NCBI GenBank assembly: GCA_022710205.1
Contig: JAKLHJ010000020.1
Location: forward strand, 1 to 13,494
DNA length: 13,494 nucleotides
Source of the DNA: Patescibacteria group bacterium
GTDB taxonomy: Bacteria; Patescibacteriota; Minisyncoccia; Phycocordibacterales; UBA12445
Direction: 5' to 3'
Below, in pieces: positions 11,654 through 13,494 of this stretch. The translations under genes were made by a program, and so were the position numbers. The first letter of the stretch is position 1, and each line of letters begins with the position of its first letter. The notes below the pieces were generated by a model. The model did no database searches and was not told where the DNA came from. It worked only from the letters and a program-made list of their open reading frames with translations.

Positions 11654-11737
11654 TATATTAGAATTAAGAAGTAAGAATAAAGAATTAAGCACAAACCAAA
11701 CTTAAATATTTTTCTTTTGCATTTTTCGCTTATCGCT

Positions 11738-13494
11738 TTACACTTTTTTTATTTCGCTCCAATTTTCTCCCGTATAAGCGTTCACTGAAAGCGGGAGATT
11801 TATAGAAACGATATTTTCCATCGCATGTTTTATAGCTCCTACAATATCCGGCAAATCTTTATCATCCTTCACTTCGTAAACAAGCTCGTCGTGAACTTGC
11901 AGAAGCAACCTGACTTTATCTTTAGAAAAATTTTGTTCCTTTAATTTACCGTCCACATGGCTCATCGCGAGTTTAATAATATCGGCCGTAGCGGTGCCCT
12001 GTATCGGAGCGTTCATCGCCATTCTTTCCGACTCTGATCGAATATACGGCAAATGAGAATTTATCTCCGGAAAATATCTGCGTCTTCCAAAATATGTTGT
12101 CGTATAACCTTTTTCGTGTGCCTCTTGTTTAATCCTTTCAAAATATTCTTTTACCTTAGGGAACTTTTCAAAATAATTATTATGGAACGCCTCCGCCTCT
12201 TCGAGAGTAGAACCGAGATTTTTCTTAAGAGCCTTCACGCCCATTCCATAGATAATTCCGAAGTTAATCACCTTGGCCTGTCGTCGCATTTCTTTTGTTA
12301 TTTTGTCTTCCGGAACTCCAAAAACTTTTGAGGCTACGGATGAATGTATATCTTTCCCTTCCCTGAATGTTTTTATAAGCGTTTCGTCGTCAGTGAGATA
12401 AGCAAGCACTCTCATTTCGATCTGAGAATAATCAAAAGCGGCCAGCTTATATCCCGGAGAAGCGATTATCGCCCGCCTTATCTCCGAACCCTCCTCTCCC
12501 CTCGCCGGAATATTCTGCATATTCGGCTCAGTGGAAGACATTCTGCCTGTCGTTGTGCCGGTCTGATTGAGGTGCGTGTGTAGTCTTTTGTTTTCGTCTA
12601 CCAAAAGAGGAAGATTATCTATATATGTAGAAAGTAATTTCTGAATTCCCCTATATTCCAATATTTCCGCTACAACAGGACTCAAATCTTTTAATTTTTC
12701 CAGCTCGGATTCTTTTGTAGATATCGCCCCTCCCGCCGTTTTCCTTATCCCCTTCTTCGAAAGCGCCAACTTTTCAAAAAGCACCTCAGACATCTGCTTG
12801 GGAGAATTTATATTGAACTCTACTCCAGCCATCTCATATATTTTCTTTTCGAGCGCGCTATGCTTCTTGTGATAATCATCCGAAAGCTTCTTCATATAGT
12901 CCACATCGAGCAATATTCCTCTTTTTTCGGCGTCTTCAATTAGGGGAATAAGAGGAAGTTCAATCTCGTAATAAACTCTTTCGAGCCCGTCCTCTTTTAT
13001 CCTATCTAATATCTTTTTCTCGGCCACATCAATATTTTTTGTCTCCCCGAAAGCATAAATGTCTTCTTCCTTAGGGTCCGTCATATCGGAATTTATGAGC
13101 CAAAGGGCTATAAAAAGTTTTTTGAGCCTAAGTGGATCAATATCCTTCGCGGACGCTTCTTTTTTCTCGGCCTCCCCACTTAGGAACCCGTCTACTAAGT
13201 TTGTGGGAGAAACAAAAATGCCTAACTGCTGTTCTAATCTTCCTAAAAGTGTTCGGAATTCGAACTCGGCAAATATTTTTTTAACTTTTTCCAGATTTAA
13301 TCCTTCCTGCCAAGTCTTTGAGGGCAGTGAAAAATCTATGGGCGCATCGCGCCTTATCGTCGCAAGATTTTTGGAAAAAAACGCCTCTTCTTCCCCCTCT
13401 TTCAAAAGCTCTATCATGCGCGCTTTTATGCCGACATTAAGCAAATTCTTCTCATCTTTCTTCAAAGCGTCATAGATTCCCTCAATCGTTTTGA
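11738..13494 (-). CDS. polA: DNA polymerase I (5' end outside window), proofreading domain nearly absent
   Basis: The frame is open to the right edge. The first residues (TIEGIYDALKKDEKNLLNVGIKARM...FFSKNLATIRRDAP) are the end of the 5'-3' exonuclease domain. The polymerase domain is complete: TTTGRMSSTEPNMQNIP, motif A DYSQIEMRVLAYL (about 12395-12433), motif B RRQAKVINFGIIYGM (about 12242-12286; Phe at the E. coli F762 position), and motif C LLQVHDELVYEV (about 11870-11908), so the catalytic Asp residues are present. Between LATIRRDAP and the ERVYYEIELPLIP helix only about 110 residues remain, without the DxE and later Asp residues of a 3'-5' exonuclease. It thus probably fills gaps and removes RNA primers without proofreading. 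holA follows downstream. Confidence 0.95.
   Translation of the reverse strand, partial: KTIEGIYDALKKDEKNLLNVGIKARMIELLKEGEEEAFFSKNLATIRRDAPIDFSLPSKTWQEGLNLEKVKKIFAEFEFRTLLGRLEQQLGIFVSPTNLVDGFLSGEAEKKEASAKDIDPLRLKKLFIALWLINSDMTDPKEEDIYAFGETKNIDVAEKKILDRIKEDGLERVYYEIELPLIPLIEDAEKRGILLDVDYMKKLSDDYHKKHSALEKKIYEMAGVEFNINSPKQMSEVLFEKLALSKKGIRKTAGGAISTKESELEKLKDLSPVVAEILEYRGIQKLLSTYIDNLPLLVDENKRLHTHLNQTGTTTGRMSSTEPNMQNIPARGEEGSEIRRAIIASPGYKLAAFDYSQIEMRVLAYLTDDETLIKTFREGKDIHSSVASKVFGVPEDKITKEMRRQAKVINFGIIYGMGVKALKKNLGSTLEEAEAFHNNYFEKFPKVKEYFERIKQEAHEKGYTTTYFGRRRYFPEINSHLPYIRSESERMAMNAPIQGTATADIIKLAMSHVDGKLKEQNFSKDKVRLLLQVHDELVYEVKDDKDLPDIVGAIKHAMENIVSINLPLSVNAYTGENWSEIKKV

Overview
The window looks like a chromosomal segment from a Patescibacteria/CPR bacterium, most likely a parcubacterium. 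This is inferred from gene style, not from a database search. The clues are moderate A+T content, compact single-gene units, genes with weak or no Shine-Dalgarno sequences, tRNAs without encoded CCA (two of three), and reduced versions of universal enzymes: a DNA polymerase I with almost no proofreading domain, a Mur ligase without its N-terminal domain, and a one-domain ClpB-like ATPase.

Layout. 1-1500: the C-terminal part of a large serine recombinase and a convergent unknown gene, which look like the end of an integrated element. 1556-2886: tRNA-Ser(UGA), a leaderless membrane-protein gene, tRNA-Arg(GCG) with a short cassette of tRNA-end repeats attached, and rpsT (S20). 3058-5952: ruvA, a MurE-type ligase and mutM in one direction. 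5976-6681: a 28-bp inverted-repeat pair of the ATTCCC-N8-GGGAAT type, a TrmH/SpoU RNA methyltransferase, and a palindrome-rich divergent intergenic region. 6686-8785: a DoxX-like membrane protein and the ClpB-like AAA+ ATPase, which has a long 5' leader. 8880-9359: tRNA-Lys(UUU) followed by about 400 bases of structured repeats built from copies of its own 3' end. 9453-10851: a minus-strand operon of three unknown genes with very strong G+C bias, driven by a near-consensus sigma-70 promoter. 10919-13494: holA-like and polA (5' end off the window), both minus strand.

The housekeeping content is DNA repair and replication (RuvA, Fpg, PolA, HolA), cell wall (Mur ligase), translation (S20, three tRNAs, an RNA methyltransferase) and protein quality control (Clp-like ATPase).

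The two most unusual things are (i) composite repeats downstream of two different tRNA genes, each carrying inverted and direct copies of that tRNA's own 3' end, with covarying hairpins inside the tRNA-Lys set, and (ii) the operon at 9453-10851, whose main gene uses almost only G/C-ending codons in an A/T-leaning genome. Neither matches a family I can name.
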